Of a stretch of DNA of 59,371 nucleotides, positions 58,297-59,371 are shown piece by piece. Location: assembly GCF_003344345.1 (NCBI RefSeq), contig NZ_QPIP01000002.1, positions 1-59,371 of the forward strand. Reading direction: 5' to 3'. The stretch is from Wolbachia endosymbiont of Cylisticus convexus. Lineage in GTDB: Bacteria; Pseudomonadota; Alphaproteobacteria; Rickettsiales; Anaplasmataceae. A program made the position numbers and the translations under genes. Positions within the stretch are counted from its first letter, which is position 1, and every line of letters starts with the position of its first letter. Below the pieces are notes generated by a model. It did no database searches and had not been told where the DNA came from. It saw only the letters and a program-made list of their open reading frames with translations.

Positions 58297-59371
58297 GGCT
58301 TTGTTGCATCACTCAAGAGAAAAGAACTGGCAGTTACTGACAAAATTCATTATAGAATAGCCATTTAACCATTGAAGAAAAAATATGCCACAGCAAATGA
58401 AAGTCAGTAACTGCAATGAATATAACAAATTTCTCCAAGAAAGAGGAAATATTTTTCATTTTATTAATAGAAAATTGGTACGAACATGGTCCAAAAGTGT
58501 TCGGTGGCAACAATATTTACAGTGATAAAGTTGTGATTTTAGTGCATATAGTCGCTAGTCTCTTTAGAATTGGCTTAAGACAAACGGTAGGGTTTATAAA
58601 AGGATATTTGCAGCAAGTAGGAAAAGGCTTAGCAGTCATTAGCTATTCGCAGGCTTCAAGAAGGTTTAAAAAACTCAATATTAAGATCAATGATTGCAGA
58701 GTTGACAAAAACAATATGGAAGATATTGAAATTGCCATAGACAGTACAAGTATCAGTATTTATAATAATACCCCTGGTCACAGTAAGGAAAATAGTAAAG
58801 ATAGAAAGTATCGCAGCTATGAACAGACAAGAAAATTGCATGTAATGTTGAATATAAATAGCAAAAACGCCATAGCTGTAAAATACAGTAACGGTGTCTA
58901 CTCTGATCACTTGTGATCTGCTAAAAAAAGTTGATTTTCAGCATGTCGTAAAAGTACTATATGCCGATAGGGCGTACGATAGGCATAAGCTTTATAAATT
59001 ATGCAAAGAATATAATATAAAAGCAAAAATTCTACCAAAAACCTGTGCAGCAGAGCATTTAAAAATAGACTACATGTCTGATAGGAACACTGCTATTAGG
59101 TTAATCAAATTACATAATGAAGATGGTATGAAGAAGTGGAAAGAAAAAGTAAATTATGGAAAGAGGTCATATATTGAGGTTTTTTTTTCGCGACTAAAAC
59201 AAACATTTGGGTTTAGCTTTAGAAATAAATCCGAAGTAAATCGTGAAAAAGAATTGCTAATAAAATGCTACTTACTCAATAAATTTATTGAAATTGGCGT
59301 CGCTAAATTTGAGATAGCTTCATGAATTTATTATACATTATCTACTATCCAAAGAGCGATGCAACAAAGCC
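58297..59371 (+). mobile_element. IS5-family (IS903-like) insertion sequence, copy 2
   Basis: GGCTTTGTTGCAT at 58297-58309 and ATGCAACAAAGCC at 59359-59371 are perfect 13-base inverted ends, so the element finishes exactly at the window end (1075 bases). The left flank is CACTGGGAT (58288-58296), again inside a palindromic element (GTCATCCCAGTGCGTGACAC). The right target copy lies outside the window. Confidence 0.88.
58385..59325 (+). pseudogene. IS5-family transposase, copy 2, disrupted
   Basis: ATG 58385 begins like copy 1 (MKVSNCNEYNKFLQERGN), shifts frame near 58465, continues as ENWYEHGPKVFGGNNIYSDK to DIEIAIDSTSISIYNN (first catalytic Asp) and HVMLNINSKNAIAVKYSNGV, and is cut by a deletion at about 58910. 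The last frame (58894-59325) contains LYADRAYDRHKLYKL (second Asp) and VNYGKRSYIEVFFSRLKQTF (Glu). At least two lesions differ from those of copy 1, so the copies decayed independently. Confidence 0.87.

Overview
The window looks like a chromosome segment of a Wolbachia strain (Alphaproteobacteria, Rickettsiales, Anaplasmataceae). The evidence is strongly AT-rich DNA, housekeeping genes scattered singly or in short operons, several ankyrin-repeat proteins, many short palindromic repeats of the Wolbachia palindromic element type (core ATCCCAGTG...CACTGGGAT), and copies or wrecks of IS110, IS5, IS66 and IS4 elements. No rRNA, tRNA or CRISPR array was recognised. This assignment rests on recognition by eye; no database search was run.

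Layout. 1-1400: IS110 transposase with its non-coding end, then repeats. 1401-7079: secD, an orphan membrane protein, hemC, a frameshifted murB, a frameshifted dicarboxylate symporter and pyrE. 7096-9826: bidirectional terminator, an orphan coiled-coil gene, ligA. 10436-15034: ankyrin protein, lipoprotein secretin, frameshifted ProP-like transporter. 15213-21670: nusB-ribH-yidC operon, an aspartic protease, an orphan gene, secF, dnaA. 21996-26694: a miniature glutamine-synthetase-like protein, an orphan membrane protein, a frameshifted RND pump. 26782-31895: nusA-infB-rbfA-ubiA operon. 32007-40000: a heme-copper-oxidase-like gene and an IS graveyard around an ankyrin-membrane-AAA ATPase fusion, rlpA and a truncated murC. 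40808-46463: valS with a palindromic element inside its reading frame, broken coiled-coil genes, pyrF. 46565-51137: a Cys-rich gene beside a duplicated pyrF 3' end, a lone HK97/GTA-type capsid gene between inverted repeats, an orphan gene with its own promoter and terminator, frameshifted rmuC. 51444-59371: two IS5-family (IS903-like) copies bracketing a D-Ala-D-Ala carboxypeptidase, remnants of an ABC transporter and an FtsW/RodA-type protein, ubiE, a frameshifted Bcr-like transporter and an ankyrin protein.

How it fits together. The intact genes serve replication (dnaA, ligA), transcription and translation (nusA, nusB, infB, rbfA, valS), protein export and insertion (secD, secF, yidC), pyrimidine, heme, riboflavin and ubiquinone synthesis (pyrE, pyrF, hemC, ribH, ubiA, ubiE). 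The broken genes are mostly transporters and peptidoglycan-precursor genes. murB is frameshifted, murC has lost its C-terminal domain and a SEDS-type gene is reduced to a stub, while a carboxypeptidase and an RlpA lipoprotein remain whole.

Seven genes carry apparent one-base indels, six of them in or beside an A or T homopolymer, while housekeeping genes keep A7-A8 runs in frame. Either these are real recent lesions, possibly partly rescued by slippage, or they are homopolymer errors in the assembly. The most distinctive encoded protein is the ankyrin-transmembrane-AAA fusion at 34595-36424.
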